Assembly (NCBI RefSeq): GCF_900168295.1
Contig: NZ_FVZL01000014.1
Location: 34,709-98,708, forward strand
Source: Arthrobacter sp. P2b
GTDB taxonomy: Bacteria > Actinomycetota > Actinomycetes > Actinomycetales > Micrococcaceae
DNA: 64,000 nt
Direction: 5' to 3'
Part shown: positions 17,770 to 27,211 of the stretch, in pieces
How the letters are laid out: the number at the start of each line of letters is the position of its first letter
How positions within the stretch are numbered: the first letter of the stretch is position 1
Notes under the pieces: generated by a model
What the model saw: the letters and a program-made list of their open reading frames with translations, nothing else
Databases searched by the model: none
What the model was told of the DNA's origin: nothing
Position numbers and translations under genes: made by a program

Positions 17770-20046
17770 ATGACCACCACTGCAGCTGATTCAGCGTCCG
17801 TCCCAGGTTCCGGCCAGGCCACCCCCGGCAGCACGCCTGCGGCCATCGCACCCGAGCCTACGGATGAGAATGTCTGGCTCGAAGACATCTACGGCGAAGA
17901 GCAGCTTGCCTGGGTCAAGGAGCAGAACTCCCGCACCGAGGACCTGCTCGAGGACGCCGACTACGTGGAACTGGAGGGCAGGATCCTCGAGGTCCTGGAC
18001 TCCACGGACCGCATCGCCATGGTGGGCAAGCGCGGGGACTGGTACTACAACTTCTGGAAGGACCAGCAGAACCCCAAGGGCCTGTGGCGCCGCACCACGT
18101 GGGAGAGCTACTGCACGGACTCACCCGAGTGGGACATCCTGCTGGACGTGGACGCCCTGGCCGCCGCCGAAGGCGAGGAGTGGGTGTTCCACGGCGCAAC
18201 GTTCCTCCGGCCCGCTCCCGGCGAGCCATACCGGCTGGCCCTGCTGGCGCTCTCCCCCGACGGCGGCGACGCCAACCGCTACCGCGAATACGACGTCGAG
18301 GCACGTAGCTTCGTGGACCCGGCCCGCGGCGGCTTTGACCTGCCGACGGCGAAGGGCAACGTGTCCTGGCTCGACGCGGATACGCTGCTGGTCGCCTCCA
18401 CCGCCGACGGGCTCCCCAAGACTGCCTCTTCCTACGCCCGTACCGCGGTGACCCTCAAGCGCGGCGCCGGACTGCCCGCCGCGCCCCGGCTCTTCGAGGT
18501 CCCCGAGGACCACATGATGGCGGTGGTGGCGCACGATTCCACCCCCGGCTTCGAACGCACCTTTGCCGTGGACTACATCGACTTCTTCAACCGCACCAAC
18601 CTGGTGCTGCGGGACGGGGAGTGGGTGGCGATTGATGTCCCCACCGATGTCAATGTCAGCGCCCACCGGGAATGGCTGCTGTTCCGCCCGCAGCAGGACT
18701 GGGTCCTGGACGGAACCACCTACCCCGCCGGATCGCTGCTGGCCGCCAACTTCCAGGACTACCTGGCCGGCGCCCGGGACGTCCTGGTCCTGTTCACCCC
18801 GGATGCCAGCACCTCGCTGCAGTCCTGGAGCTGGACCCGGAACTTCCTGCTGCTCAACCTCCTCCAGGACGTCTCGTCGCAGATCAGGGTCCTTGATCCG
18901 TCCCGCCCGGCTGAGCGGACCGGCAGCCAGAGCGGAACCGAAGGCGCCTGGGCATCCACTCCCCTGGACGCCTGCCCGCCGCTGCACGACGTCAACGCCT
19001 ACGCCGTGGACGACGAGGACGAGGCTGCGGCCGACGGCGGTGCGGGCGACGACTTCTGGCTCGTCGCCACCGGGTTCACCACCCCCAGCACGCTGATGCG
19101 GGGCACGCTGGAACGCAACCACGGCGACGCCGGAACGCCCGGCGTGGTGAGCCGTCATGCGACCGTGAAGACGTCGCCGTCGTTCTTCACCGACGGCGAC
19201 TACGAAGTACAGCAGCACTTCGCCGTCTCCGACGACGGCACACGCGTCCCGTATTTCCAGGTCGCCGCGCGGAACCTGCCGCTCGACGGCCAGAACCCCA
19301 CACAGCTTTCCGGATACGGTGGGTTTGAGATCTCCCGTACGCCCTCCTACAGCGGCACCGTGGGCAGGGCCTGGCTGGAGCGCAGGACCACCGGCCTGCC
19401 GGGCGACGACGGCCAGACCCCGCACTCCCGCGGCGGCGTTTACGTGGTGGCCAACATCCGCGGCGGCGGCGAATACGGCCCGGCCTGGCACCGGGCAGCC
19501 CTGCAGGAGAACAGGCACAAGGCGTTCCAGGACTTTGCCGCCGTGGCCCGCGATCTCATCTCGCGCGGCGTCACGTCACGGGAACGGCTCGGCTGCGTGG
19601 GCGGCTCCAACGGCGGACTGCTGGTGGGAAACATGCTCACCCAGTACCCGGAACTCTTCGGCGCCGTTTCGTGCGGCGTTCCCCTGCTGGATATGCGCCG
19701 CTACACCAAGCTATCTGCCGGCCACTCCTGGATCGCGGAATACGGTGACCCCGACGTGCCGGAGCAGTGGGAGTACATCAAGACGTTCTCTCCCTACCAC
19801 CTGCTCAAGGACGGGGTGGAGTATCCGGAAACGTTCATCTGGACGGCGACGTCGGATGACAGGGTGGGCCCCGTCCAGGCCCGCAAGATGGCTGCCCGGA
19901 TGCTGGCCATGGGCATTCCCAACGTGTGGTTCCACGAAGCCCTGGAGGGTGGCCACGCCGGTGCGTCCGACAACCGGCAGGCCGCCGCGCTCCAGGCCCG
20001 CAGCCAGCATTTCCTGTGGAAGGCGCTGGCGGGCGGGACCTCGTGA
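17770..20046 (+). CDS. Prolyl oligopeptidase family serine peptidase (S9)
   Basis: A 758-residue cytosolic peptidase cutting short peptides. The N-terminal beta-propeller (about 60-500; starts DENVWLEDIYGEEQLAWVKEQN) is followed by an alpha/beta-hydrolase domain. The catalytic serine is S613 in GGSNGG, the acid D696 or D697 in TSDDRVGP, and the histidine H729 in EGGHAG. There is no signal peptide. ATG 17770 is used; an in-frame ATG at 17761 is an alternative. The frame extends further upstream into the divergent gene but without a ribosome site. The acetyltransferase gene overlaps its stop codon. Confidence 0.93.
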   Translation: MTTTAADSASVPGSGQATPGSTPAAIAPEPTDENVWLEDIYGEEQLAWVKEQNSRTEDLLEDADYVELEGRILEVLDSTDRIAMVGKRGDWYYNFWKDQQNPKGLWRRTTWESYCTDSPEWDILLDVDALAAAEGEEWVFHGATFLRPAPGEPYRLALLALSPDGGDANRYREYDVEARSFVDPARGGFDLPTAKGNVSWLDADTLLVASTADGLPKTASSYARTAVTLKRGAGLPAAPRLFEVPEDHMMAVVAHDSTPGFERTFAVDYIDFFNRTNLVLRDGEWVAIDVPTDVNVSAHREWLLFRPQQDWVLDGTTYPAGSLLAANFQDYLAGARDVLVLFTPDASTSLQSWSWTRNFLLLNLLQDVSSQIRVLDPSRPAERTGSQSGTEGAWASTPLDACPPLHDVNAYAVDDEDEAAADGGAGDDFWLVATGFTTPSTLMRGTLERNHGDAGTPGVVSRHATVKTSPSFFTDGDYEVQQHFAVSDDGTRVPYFQVAARNLPLDGQNPTQLSGYGGFEISRTPSYSGTVGRAWLERRTTGLPGDDGQTPHSRGGVYVVANIRGGGEYGPAWHRAALQENRHKAFQDFAAVARDLISRGVTSRERLGCVGGSNGGLLVGNMLTQYPELFGAVSCGVPLLDMRRYTKLSAGHSWIAEYGDPDVPEQWEYIKTFSPYHLLKDGVEYPETFIWTATSDDRVGPVQARKMAARMLAMGIPNVWFHEALEGGHAGASDNRQAAALQARSQHFLWKALAGGTS

Positions 20047-20573
20047 CCCCGGAGTTGTCGGTACGGCAGGCCGTGGCAGGTGACGTGGAACGACTGGCGG
20101 AGGTGCACCTGCGCTGCTGGCAGGAAACCTACTGGGGCATGCTGTCCGACGCGCACCTCGCAGCAGCGGACCCTGCCGACAGAGCGGCTATGTGGCGGGC
20201 GTTGCTGGACCGGCCGGAACCGGTCCAGGCATGGGTGGCGTGCGACGGCGGCACGATCGTCGGGTTCTCCGGCGTCCGGCATATGCCGGCTGACGATCCC
20301 TGGCACGAGTCGCCGCCCCCGTCTTCCGGGGACCTTGAGTTGTGGGGGCTGTACCTGTTGGCCTCGCACCAGGGCCTCGGCCTGGGGCGGCGGCTGCTGG
20401 AGGCCGGCCTGGGCACCGCGGCCGCGTCACTCTGGGTGGCCGCGGACAACGGCAACGCCATCGCTTTCTACCGCAGGTTCGGCTTTGAACCTGACGGGGC
20501 GGAGGACGTGATTCCCAGCTGGGAGAACCTCCGGGAGATCCGGATGGTCCGCCCGGCACAGCCCGCCTCCTGA
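20043..20573 (+). CDS. GNAT-family N-acetyltransferase
   Basis: 176 residues from GTG 20043, which overlaps the peptidase stop (GTGA). The GNAT fold is visible: LSVRQAVAGDVERLAEVHLRCW at the N-terminus, the acetyl-CoA loop HQGLGLGRRLLEAGL (about 112-126), and the terminal ADNGNAIAFYRRFGFEPDG. The acceptor is unknown. Coupling to the peptidase suggests a role with peptide or amino-acid substrates, but this is inference. Confidence 0.9.
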   Translation: MTPELSVRQAVAGDVERLAEVHLRCWQETYWGMLSDAHLAAADPADRAAMWRALLDRPEPVQAWVACDGGTIVGFSGVRHMPADDPWHESPPPSSGDLELWGLYLLASHQGLGLGRRLLEAGLGTAAASLWVAADNGNAIAFYRRFGFEPDGAEDVIPSWENLREIRMVRPAQPAS

Positions 20574-20673
20574 TGTTGCCCGCGTCCTGCCGCCATCTCC
20601 TGCCACCGGCGGACAGCCGTTTTGCACTGCATGCCCCGATCTGCGTATCCTTGGTGGGCTAGGAATAGCAATT

Positions 20674-20762
20674 GGAGACGTGCCAGAGCGGCCGAATGGA
20701 CTTCACTGCTAATGAAGGGTCGGGGTTAAACTCGACCGGGGGTTCAAATCCCCCCGTCTCCG
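20674..20762 (+). tRNA. tRNA-Ser (anticodon GCU)
   Basis: An 89-nt class II tRNA. The acceptor GGAGACG (20674-20680) pairs with CGTCTCC (20755-20761), with discriminator G. The anticodon loop is CTGCTAA with GCT, closed by a TTCA/TGAA stem. A long variable arm is present and CCA is not encoded. It reads AGC/AGU. Confidence 0.97.
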
Positions 20763-20767
20763 CGTTT

Positions 20768-20795
20768 GGCCCCGGTCCCCGGACCGGGGCCTTTT
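20768..20795 (+). terminator. Terminator after tRNA-Ser(GCU)
   Basis: An 11-bp perfect stem, GGCCCCGGTCC and GGACCGGGGCC, with a 2-nt gap is followed by TTTT. It starts 6 bases past the tRNA. Confidence 0.85.
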
Positions 20796-20931
20796 GCGTT
20801 CCCGGTGGACTTGCGCGGCCTCATTTCCTGGGCTTGTTCGCAGATCAGAGCCGTCTGAATTCGGATTCGCGAACACGCTTCTGATCCAGCGGTGTTTCTG
20901 ATAGATGCCCCTCGGGTGGCACGATAATCGG

Positions 20932-22458
20932 ATGGCAGCAAGCGCACCGGACAACGGACCCGACGGTATCCGCCATGCGTGGAGCCCCCGCCTGGCCCTC
21001 CTGGTGGCGGCAACGTTCTTTATGGAGTTCCTGGACGGCACGGTCCTCACCACCGCCATCCCCAACATTTCCGCCGATTTCCGGGTCCCCGCGGCCGACG
21101 TGAACATCACCATGACGGCCTACCTGCTGACCGTGGCCGTGGGCATTCCGATCAGCGGCTGGCTGGCGGAACGGTTCGGAGCCCGGCGGATCTTCTGCCT
21201 GGCCATCGCCGTCTTTACCGTGGCCTCGCTGGCCTGCTCGCTGAGCCAGGACCTGGCCACGCTGACCCTGAGCCGCATAGCCCAGGGGGCAGGCGGCGCA
21301 ATGATGGTTCCGGTGGGAACGCTGCTGGTCCTCCGCGGCACACCTAAATCCGAACTGCTCCGCGCCACTGCCTTCCTGGTGTGGCCGGGGCTCCTGGCAC
21401 CGGTCCTGGCACCCTTGGTGGGCGGCGCACTGACCACTTACCTGTCCTGGCACTGGATCTTCCTGATCAACCTTCCCCTTGGCCTTGCCGCCTTCCTTGC
21501 CGCGTTGAGGCTGGTGCCCAGGTCAGCAGGGGACCCGGGCCGCCGGCTCGACTGGCCCGGCCTGTTCCTCACCACCGTGGGCGTCGGCGCCCTGGTGGTA
21601 GGCCTGGAACTGGCGAGCGCCCACCCGAACACGCCCTGGGCCGGGATCAGCGCAGCATCCGGTGCCGCGTCGCTTGCCGCCGCCGTGCTGTGGATGCGCC
21701 GTACCCGGAATCCGTTGTTCAACCTGGACGTGTTCCGCACCCGGACCTTCCGGGCCATGGCGACGGGCGGGTTCGTCTACCGGCTCACCATCAGTTCGGT
21801 CCCATTCCTGCTTCCGCTGATGTTCCAGGCAGGATTCGGCTGGTCCCCCATCCACGCCGGCATCATGGTGGCGGCAGTCTTCATCGGCAACATCGGCATC
21901 AAGCCGGCCACCACGCCGCTGATCCGGCGCTTCGGCTTCAAGGCCATGCTGGTGTTCGCGTCGCTGGCGTCGGCCGCAACCTTCGCCGCCTGTGCCCTGC
22001 TGACGCCTGAGACTCCCCAGGCCGTGATGTTCGCCCTGCTCGTCTGCAGCGGAGCCTTCCGGTCCATCGGCTTCTCGGCCTACGCCTCCGTGCAGTACGC
22101 GGACATCGTGCCGGCCCAGCTGACGTCCGCGAACACCGTCTCCGCCACGCTCGTTCAACTGGCCACGGGGGCGGGCATAGCGGTGGGTGCCCTGCTGATC
22201 CGGATCTTCGACGGGCTGGCCGCATTTCCGCAGGACCCTGCGGGGCCATTCCGCGGGGCGTTCCTGGTGATGGCCGCCCTGATGCTCGCCAGCACCGTCG
22301 ACAGCCTGTTCCTGCCGCGGCATGCGGGCGCTGAGGTCAGCCGGCCTGGAGTGAACAATCCTGTGCCCATCGGTCCAGAGGTCAGCCGGCCTGGGCCAGG
22401 ACCAGCGGAAGAACAGCTCCCGCCCCGGCCTGCCGAAGAGCGCGGCCCGCGACCGTAA
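20932..22458 (+). CDS. MFS transporter, DHA2 (14-TM drug:H+ antiporter) type
   Basis: 508 residues from the ATG at 20932 (an in-frame ATG at 20905 is possible). Fourteen hydrophobic segments are expected. Motif C-like and D-type signatures are visible: FFMEFLDGTVLTTAIPNIS in helix 1, GWLAERFGARRIF between helices 2 and 3, and LSWHWIFLINLPLG. Likely a proton-driven exporter of toxic compounds; substrate unknown. The last 45 residues are low-complexity, contain EVSRPG twice 15 residues apart, and overlap recQ on the other strand by 77 bases. Confidence 0.9.
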   Translation: MAASAPDNGPDGIRHAWSPRLALLVAATFFMEFLDGTVLTTAIPNISADFRVPAADVNITMTAYLLTVAVGIPISGWLAERFGARRIFCLAIAVFTVASLACSLSQDLATLTLSRIAQGAGGAMMVPVGTLLVLRGTPKSELLRATAFLVWPGLLAPVLAPLVGGALTTYLSWHWIFLINLPLGLAAFLAALRLVPRSAGDPGRRLDWPGLFLTTVGVGALVVGLELASAHPNTPWAGISAASGAASLAAAVLWMRRTRNPLFNLDVFRTRTFRAMATGGFVYRLTISSVPFLLPLMFQAGFGWSPIHAGIMVAAVFIGNIGIKPATTPLIRRFGFKAMLVFASLASAATFAACALLTPETPQAVMFALLVCSGAFRSIGFSAYASVQYADIVPAQLTSANTVSATLVQLATGAGIAVGALLIRIFDGLAAFPQDPAGPFRGAFLVMAALMLASTVDSLFLPRHAGAEVSRPGVNNPVPIGPEVSRPGPGPAEEQLPPRPAEERGPRP

Positions 22459-24604
22459 GTGTCCACCGGCTGTCCGCCAGGTCATCAATAAGCATCACGC
22501 TTTGCCCCTGGATACCGCCCATCGCCGCTGCAAGCTCCGGCCCAACCACCAGGCGGTCCCAGACCCCGGCCAGCCGGTAGGCGCTGTTGCCGCCCCGGCC
22601 TCCGGTGGGGCCGCCGTGCGCACGCTGCAGCTCGCCAAGGTAGGGAATACGGCCGATCTCAGAGATCCCCCTGGCAAGGGATCCGACCAGCTGCGGCTTG
22701 CTCCGGGACGGGACGCTGATAATGGCAGCGGGCCTCCCGGCCCCGCTCCAGCCCGGCGTGCGTGAATCACCGGCACCCCATTCCCGCAGGACCTGAACAC
22801 ATGCCTGCAGCATGCCCGGGTCCACGGGCCGGTCCTCGGCGCCGGCAGCAAAAAGCTCACGCAAGGCACCGCCCCACCCCAGATCGGTGAGCCTGGCGAG
22901 GACACGCCCTTCTGCAAGGCCTTCACCGGGTTTGAGCTTGCCCTTGACCGGGACACCCAGGCGGTCCATCCCGCTGGGCCACTGCAGCCGTACTTCCAGC
23001 ACACCACCCGCCCTGCTGAGGGTCTGGTTCGCCGCGGCCGTGGCATCGGCCGCCACCTCTGCCGGGAACCATCGCCCGGCGCAGTTGTCGCACCGCCCGC
23101 AGGGGTGTGCCGTTTCGTCGTCCAGGACCGAGGTGATGTACTCCATCCGGCAGCCGGCCGTGTCCTGGTAGATGATCATGGAGTCCTGCTCGTCTACGCG
23201 GGCCTCGGCAATCCTCTGGTACCGCTCCGCGTCGTAGACCCACGGCTGCCCGGTGGACCGCCAGCCGCCGCCGACGCGTTCCACGGCACCGTCCACCGAC
23301 AGGGCCTTCAGCAGCAGCTCGAGGGGGGTGCGGCGGAGGTCCACCCGCGCTTCCAGCGCCACCGTGGAGAGCGCCGTACCGGCCTCGGCCAGTGCAGTCA
23401 GGACAGCCGCCGCCTTGTCCTCCGAGGGCATGGAGGCGGTGGCGAAGTACTGCCAGATTTCGCGGTCCTCGGAGCCGGGCAGCAGCAGGACGTCGGCGTT
23501 GGCGGCGCCACGTCCGGCGCGGCCCACCTGCTGGTAGTAGGCCACCGGCGAGGACGGTGCGCCGAGGTGCACCACGAAACCAAGGTCCGGTTTATCGAAT
23601 CCCATCCCGAGGGCAGAGGTGGCAACCAGTGCTTTGACCTGGTTGTCCTTCAGCAGCTGTTCGGCGCGTTCCCTGTCCGCGGGGTCGGTGCGGCCGGTGT
23701 AGGCAAGGACTTCGTGGCCCGCTTCGGCCAGGAGCCTGGCAGTATCTTCCGCCGCGGAAACCGTCAGGGTGTAGATGATGCCGCTGCCGGGGAGGTCGGA
23801 CAGGTGCGTCAGGAGCCAGCCCAGGCGCTGCTTGGAGTCGGGCAGCGTCAGGACGCCCAGCCGCAGCGAATCGCGGCCCAGGGCGCCGCGGATGGTGAGG
23901 ACCCCCGCTCCGAGCTGTTCCTCGATGTCGTGCACCACCCGCGAATTCGCGGTTGCCGTGGTGGCCAGCACCGGGACCGACTCCGGCAGCCGGGTGATGA
24001 GATCAGCGATCCTGCGGTAGTCCGGGCGGAAGTCATGGCCCCAGTCGGAGATGCAGTGGGCTTCGTCGATGACCAGCAGGCCGGTCCGCCGGATCAGTTC
24101 GGGCAGCTGGTTTTCACGGAAGGAGGGATTGGTGAGCCGCTCAGGGGAGACCAGCAGGACGTCCACCTCGTCTGCGGCCAGCTGCTCCCGGACGGTGTCC
24201 CATTCGAGCTGGTTGGCGGAGTTGATGGCCACCGCGCGCACCCCGGCCCTGGCTGCGGCGGCCACCTGGTCGCGCATCAGGGCAAGCAGGGGCGAGACGA
24301 TCAGGGTGGGACCGGCACCCCGGCGCCGCAGGAGCAGGGACGCGACGAAGTACACGGCCGACTTTCCCCAGCCGGTGCGCTGGACCACCAAAGCCCGCCG
24401 GCCGCCGTCCACCAGCGCCTCAATGGCTTCATACTGCCCCTCGTGGAAACCGGCTTCGGGGTGTCCCACCAGCTCCCGGAGGACCTCCAGCGCCTGGTGG
24501 TGCGTTCCGGAAGCGGAAGAAGCGGAGCCGGAAAGGGCGGCATCGGCAACGGCAACTGTTGAAGGGGGCGTGTCAGAGAGCGTGGCGTGCTGGTTATCGA
24601 CCAT
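22382..24604 (-). CDS. recQ: RecQ-family DNA helicase with C-terminal phosphoribosyltransferase-like domain
   Basis: 740 residues from the ATG at 24604. The superfamily 2 helicase core has motif I QRTGWGKSAVYF, motif II VIDEAHCISDWGHDFRPDY, motif III LATTATAN, and motifs V/VI ATSALGMGFDKPDLGFVVHLG and YYQQVGRAGRG. The RecQ zinc cluster is CRMEYITSVLDD..HPCGRCDNC (about 480-505). A C-terminal region (about 620-740) reads IISVPSRSKPQLVGSLARGI and ends with VMLIDDLADSRWTLTVAG. The latter resembles the ribose-phosphate loop of type I phosphoribosyltransferases such as ComF. There is no HRDC domain. It unwinds DNA during repair; the tail's function is unknown. Confidence 0.9.
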   Translation of the reverse strand: MVDNQHATLSDTPPSTVAVADAALSGSASSASGTHHQALEVLRELVGHPEAGFHEGQYEAIEALVDGGRRALVVQRTGWGKSAVYFVASLLLRRRGAGPTLIVSPLLALMRDQVAAAARAGVRAVAINSANQLEWDTVREQLAADEVDVLLVSPERLTNPSFRENQLPELIRRTGLLVIDEAHCISDWGHDFRPDYRRIADLITRLPESVPVLATTATANSRVVHDIEEQLGAGVLTIRGALGRDSLRLGVLTLPDSKQRLGWLLTHLSDLPGSGIIYTLTVSAAEDTARLLAEAGHEVLAYTGRTDPADRERAEQLLKDNQVKALVATSALGMGFDKPDLGFVVHLGAPSSPVAYYQQVGRAGRGAANADVLLLPGSEDREIWQYFATASMPSEDKAAAVLTALAEAGTALSTVALEARVDLRRTPLELLLKALSVDGAVERVGGGWRSTGQPWVYDAERYQRIAEARVDEQDSMIIYQDTAGCRMEYITSVLDDETAHPCGRCDNCAGRWFPAEVAADATAAANQTLSRAGGVLEVRLQWPSGMDRLGVPVKGKLKPGEGLAEGRVLARLTDLGWGGALRELFAAGAEDRPVDPGMLQACVQVLREWGAGDSRTPGWSGAGRPAAIISVPSRSKPQLVGSLARGISEIGRIPYLGELQRAHGGPTGGRGGNSAYRLAGVWDRLVVGPELAAAMGGIQGQSVMLIDDLADSRWTLTVAGRALRQAGAGAVLPLVLAQAG

Positions 24605-24746
24605 TGATTCAGTATCCCAGCCGGCTCCGACACCCGGCACCTCGGCAGCACGCATGTGGACAGCCGGGAGCAGTCCCAACCGTCATATTCTGCAGCCCCC
24701 ACCCCTCCTCCACAGGCACCTTCCGCGTCCACGTAAGATAAAGCCC

Positions 24747-26165
24747 GTGACTAGCGAACAGACAACGACTTTTGATCTCTCGGCATCCTTCAAGGCCTAC
24801 GACGTCCGTGGCATTGTGGGCGAGTCCATCACCGCCGAAATCGTCGAAGCCGTGGGGGCCGCTTTCGTGGACGTCCTGCAGCTCGAAGGCCAGACCATCC
24901 TGGTGGGCGGGGACATGCGTCCGTCCTCCCCCGAATTCAGCAAGGCCTTCGCCAACGGGGCAGCCACGCGCGGCGCCAACGTCGAGCTGCTGGACCTGAT
25001 TTCCACCGATGAGCTGTATTTCGCCTGCGGTTTCCTCAACCGCGCCGGTGCCACCTTCACCGCCAGTCACAACCCCGCCGGTTACAACGGCATCAAGATG
25101 TCCAAGGCCGGCGCCGTCCCCATCTCCTCCGAAACCGGCCTCAAGGACATCCAGACCCTCGCCGAGCATTACCTCAACACCGGCTCCATCCCCGCCGCCG
25201 GCGCCCGGGGCCTGATCGGCGTCCGCGACGTCCTCAAGGACTACTCCGAGTACCTCCGCAAGCTGGTGGACCTTTCCGGCTCCCGGCCCCTGAAGGTTGT
25301 GGTGGATGCCGGAAACGGCATGGCCGGCCTCACCACCCCCGCGGTCCTGGGTGACGCCCTGCTCCCCAAGCTGCCCTTTGACATCATTCCCCTGTACTTC
25401 GAGCTGGACGGCTCCTTCCCCAACCACCCCGCCAACCCGCTGGAGCCGGAGAACCTTCGCGACCTGCAGGCCGCCGTGGTCGAGCACGGGGCGGACATCG
25501 GCCTGGCGTTCGACGGCGATGCCGACCGCTGCTTCGTGGTGGACGAGAAGGGCGAGCCCGTCTCGCCGTCGGCCATCACCGGCATGGTGGCCCGCCGGGA
25601 AATCGCCCGGGCCAAGGCCCTGGGCGAGACCACTCCCACGATCATCCACAACCTCCTCACCTCCCGCGCCGTATCCGAATTGGTGGAGCGCGACGGCGGC
25701 CGCGCCGTCCGCACCCGTGTGGGCCACTCGTTCATCAAGGCGGTCATGGCAGAGGAAGGCGCAGTGTTCGGCGGCGAGCACTCAGCGCACTTCTACTTCC
25801 GCGACTTCTGGAACGCTGATACCGGCATGCTGGCTGCTATGCATGTCCTCGCCGCCCTGGGTGAGCAGGACGGCCCCCTGTCAGAGCTCGGCCGTGAATA
25901 CGAGCCCTACGTCAGCTCTGGGGAAATCAACTCGGAGGTAGACGACAAGCCCGTCGCCGTCGAGCGTGTGCGTGCAGCCTTTGCCGGCGAAGACATCACC
26001 ATCGACACCATGGACGGCAGCACGTTCACGGCGAACGACGGCAGCTACTGGTTTAACCTGCGCCCGTCCAACACGGAACCGTTCCTGCGGCTCAATGCCG
26101 AAGCAACGGACCGCGGCACCATGGAACGGATCCGCGACCGCGTCCTGTCGATCGTCCGGGCCTAA
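24747..26165 (+). CDS. manB: Phosphomannomutase/phosphoglucomutase
   Basis: A 472-residue alpha-D-phosphohexomutase interconverting hexose 6-phosphate and 1-phosphate, supplying GDP-mannose or glucose-1-phosphate for cell-envelope glycans. The phosphoserine is S107 in TASHNPAGYNGIK, the metal site is D256-G-D-A-D-R, the sugar loop is GGEHSAHFYF, and the phosphate-binding loop is RPSNTEPFLR. GTG 24747 is taken as start because KAYDVRGIVGE follows at the normal distance. It is divergent from recQ. Confidence 0.93.
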   Translation: MTSEQTTTFDLSASFKAYDVRGIVGESITAEIVEAVGAAFVDVLQLEGQTILVGGDMRPSSPEFSKAFANGAATRGANVELLDLISTDELYFACGFLNRAGATFTASHNPAGYNGIKMSKAGAVPISSETGLKDIQTLAEHYLNTGSIPAAGARGLIGVRDVLKDYSEYLRKLVDLSGSRPLKVVVDAGNGMAGLTTPAVLGDALLPKLPFDIIPLYFELDGSFPNHPANPLEPENLRDLQAAVVEHGADIGLAFDGDADRCFVVDEKGEPVSPSAITGMVARREIARAKALGETTPTIIHNLLTSRAVSELVERDGGRAVRTRVGHSFIKAVMAEEGAVFGGEHSAHFYFRDFWNADTGMLAAMHVLAALGEQDGPLSELGREYEPYVSSGEINSEVDDKPVAVERVRAAFAGEDITIDTMDGSTFTANDGSYWFNLRPSNTEPFLRLNAEATDRGTMERIRDRVLSIVRA

Positions 26166-26171
26166 TCCGGG

Positions 26172-26660
26172 ATGGCGGACCATACGGGGCCAGCAGCAGA
26201 AGAACAGGCCGGCTGGCGTGATTCTGTTCCGGAAGGCACGGCCACTGACCTGGAGAACCTCCTGGGAACGGGCGTCAGCGCCGCCCAGGAGCAACTCCAG
26301 CGCAACGGCGGGTTCATGCCTTTCGCCCTGACGGTGCAGAACGACGGCGAGGTGCGGCTCGTGGCTGTCTCCCCGGCCGACGCGGCGGAGGGAACGGACG
26401 CGGACTTCGACGCCGACGCCATGATCAGCGATTTGCAGGCCCTGCTGCGGCAGAACCGGGACGACTTCCGGGCGGCCGCCGTGGTCTGCGACATCCTGCT
26501 GGTGGAAGAGGATTCGGACGCCATCCACGTGGCCGCGGAACACCGGGACGGATCGGTTTTTGCTGCCGTGCTGCCCTATGCAGCCAACCCGGCCACCAGG
26601 ACCTGGGAGTTCGGCGAATTGGGCGCGGACACCAACGAACCCTCAATCTGGGTGGACTAG
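26172..26660 (+). CDS. Uncharacterised actinobacterial protein downstream of phosphomannomutase
   Basis: 162 residues, strongly acidic, no membrane segment and no recognised motif. The central part (NGGFMPFALTVQNDGEVRLVAV) and the terminal WEFGELGADTNEPSIWVD look like a conserved small alpha/beta domain. It begins 6 bases after manB and is probably cotranscribed; nsrR follows 14 bases later. Confidence 0.75.
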   Translation: MADHTGPAAEEQAGWRDSVPEGTATDLENLLGTGVSAAQEQLQRNGGFMPFALTVQNDGEVRLVAVSPADAAEGTDADFDADAMISDLQALLRQNRDDFRAAAVVCDILLVEEDSDAIHVAAEHRDGSVFAAVLPYAANPATRTWEFGELGADTNEPSIWVD

Positions 26661-26674
26661 ACCGCGGTCCGGCC

Positions 26675-27124
26675 ATGAAGATCAACGCCTTCGCCGACGT
26701 CAGCCTGCGGGCATTGATGGTGCTTGCTGCCGTTCCCGGCGGTGAGCTGCTCACCACCCAGAACATCGCCGATGCGGTGGGAACGCCCTACAACCACGTC
26801 AGCAAGGCCATGGCCAAGCTCCGGATCATGGGCCTGATCGAGGTAGTCCGGGGCAGGGCGGGCGGATCCCGTCTGAGCCACGCGGGACGCACGGCAACCG
26901 TGGGGCAAATCCTGCGCGAACTCGACACCCGCAGCGACCCGGCGGAGTGCGTCGCACCCAGCGGCAACTGCCCGCTCATCAACGAGTGCCATCTGCGCGG
27001 CGCCCTGGCACGGGCCCGGGAGGCGTTCTACCGGGAGCTCGATTCCGTGGTGATCGCAGACCTGCCGGGCTCCCGCCAGATGGCTCCCGTCTTCACCATG
27101 ATCGGCCTCCGGCCAGGCCTTTAG
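26675..27124 (+). CDS. nsrR: Rrf2-family nitric-oxide sensor NsrR
   Basis: A 149-residue winged-helix repressor carrying an NO-labile iron-sulfur cluster. The helix-turn-helix covers LTTQNIADAVGTPYNHVSKAMAKL (about 26-50). The cluster ligands are C92, C99 and C105 in the family spacing. NsrR typically represses hmp until NO damages the cluster, and hmp is the next gene here. Two palindromes stand between the two genes. It could also be cotranscribed with the two genes before it. Confidence 0.93.
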   Translation: MKINAFADVSLRALMVLAAVPGGELLTTQNIADAVGTPYNHVSKAMAKLRIMGLIEVVRGRAGGSRLSHAGRTATVGQILRELDTRSDPAECVAPSGNCPLINECHLRGALARAREAFYRELDSVVIADLPGSRQMAPVFTMIGLRPGL

Positions 27125-27184
27125 CCTCCCGCACCATGGCCCGGAACACCGCGGCAACGTCCGTCCACGTAAGTTGATTTCATC

Positions 27185-27201
27185 TTCTACAGGCTGTAGA
27201 A
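27185..27201. promoter_or_regulatory. Perfect 17-bp palindrome upstream of hmp
   Basis: TTCTACAG-G-CTGTAGAA, perfect 8-bp arms. It lies 85 bases ahead of hmp and 11 bases before the longer NsrR-like palindrome. It could be a second regulator site or part of an extended NsrR region. Confidence 0.6.
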
Positions 27202-27211
27202 CTTGAGGTGT

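Noticed and set aside
18121..19518. 465-codon minus-strand frame
   Set aside because: Antisense to the prolyl oligopeptidase, no motif.
20672..20884. 70-codon frame
   Set aside because: Runs through tRNA-Ser(GCU) and its terminator.
23105..24562. 485-codon plus-strand frame
   Set aside because: Antisense to recQ, which has all helicase motifs.
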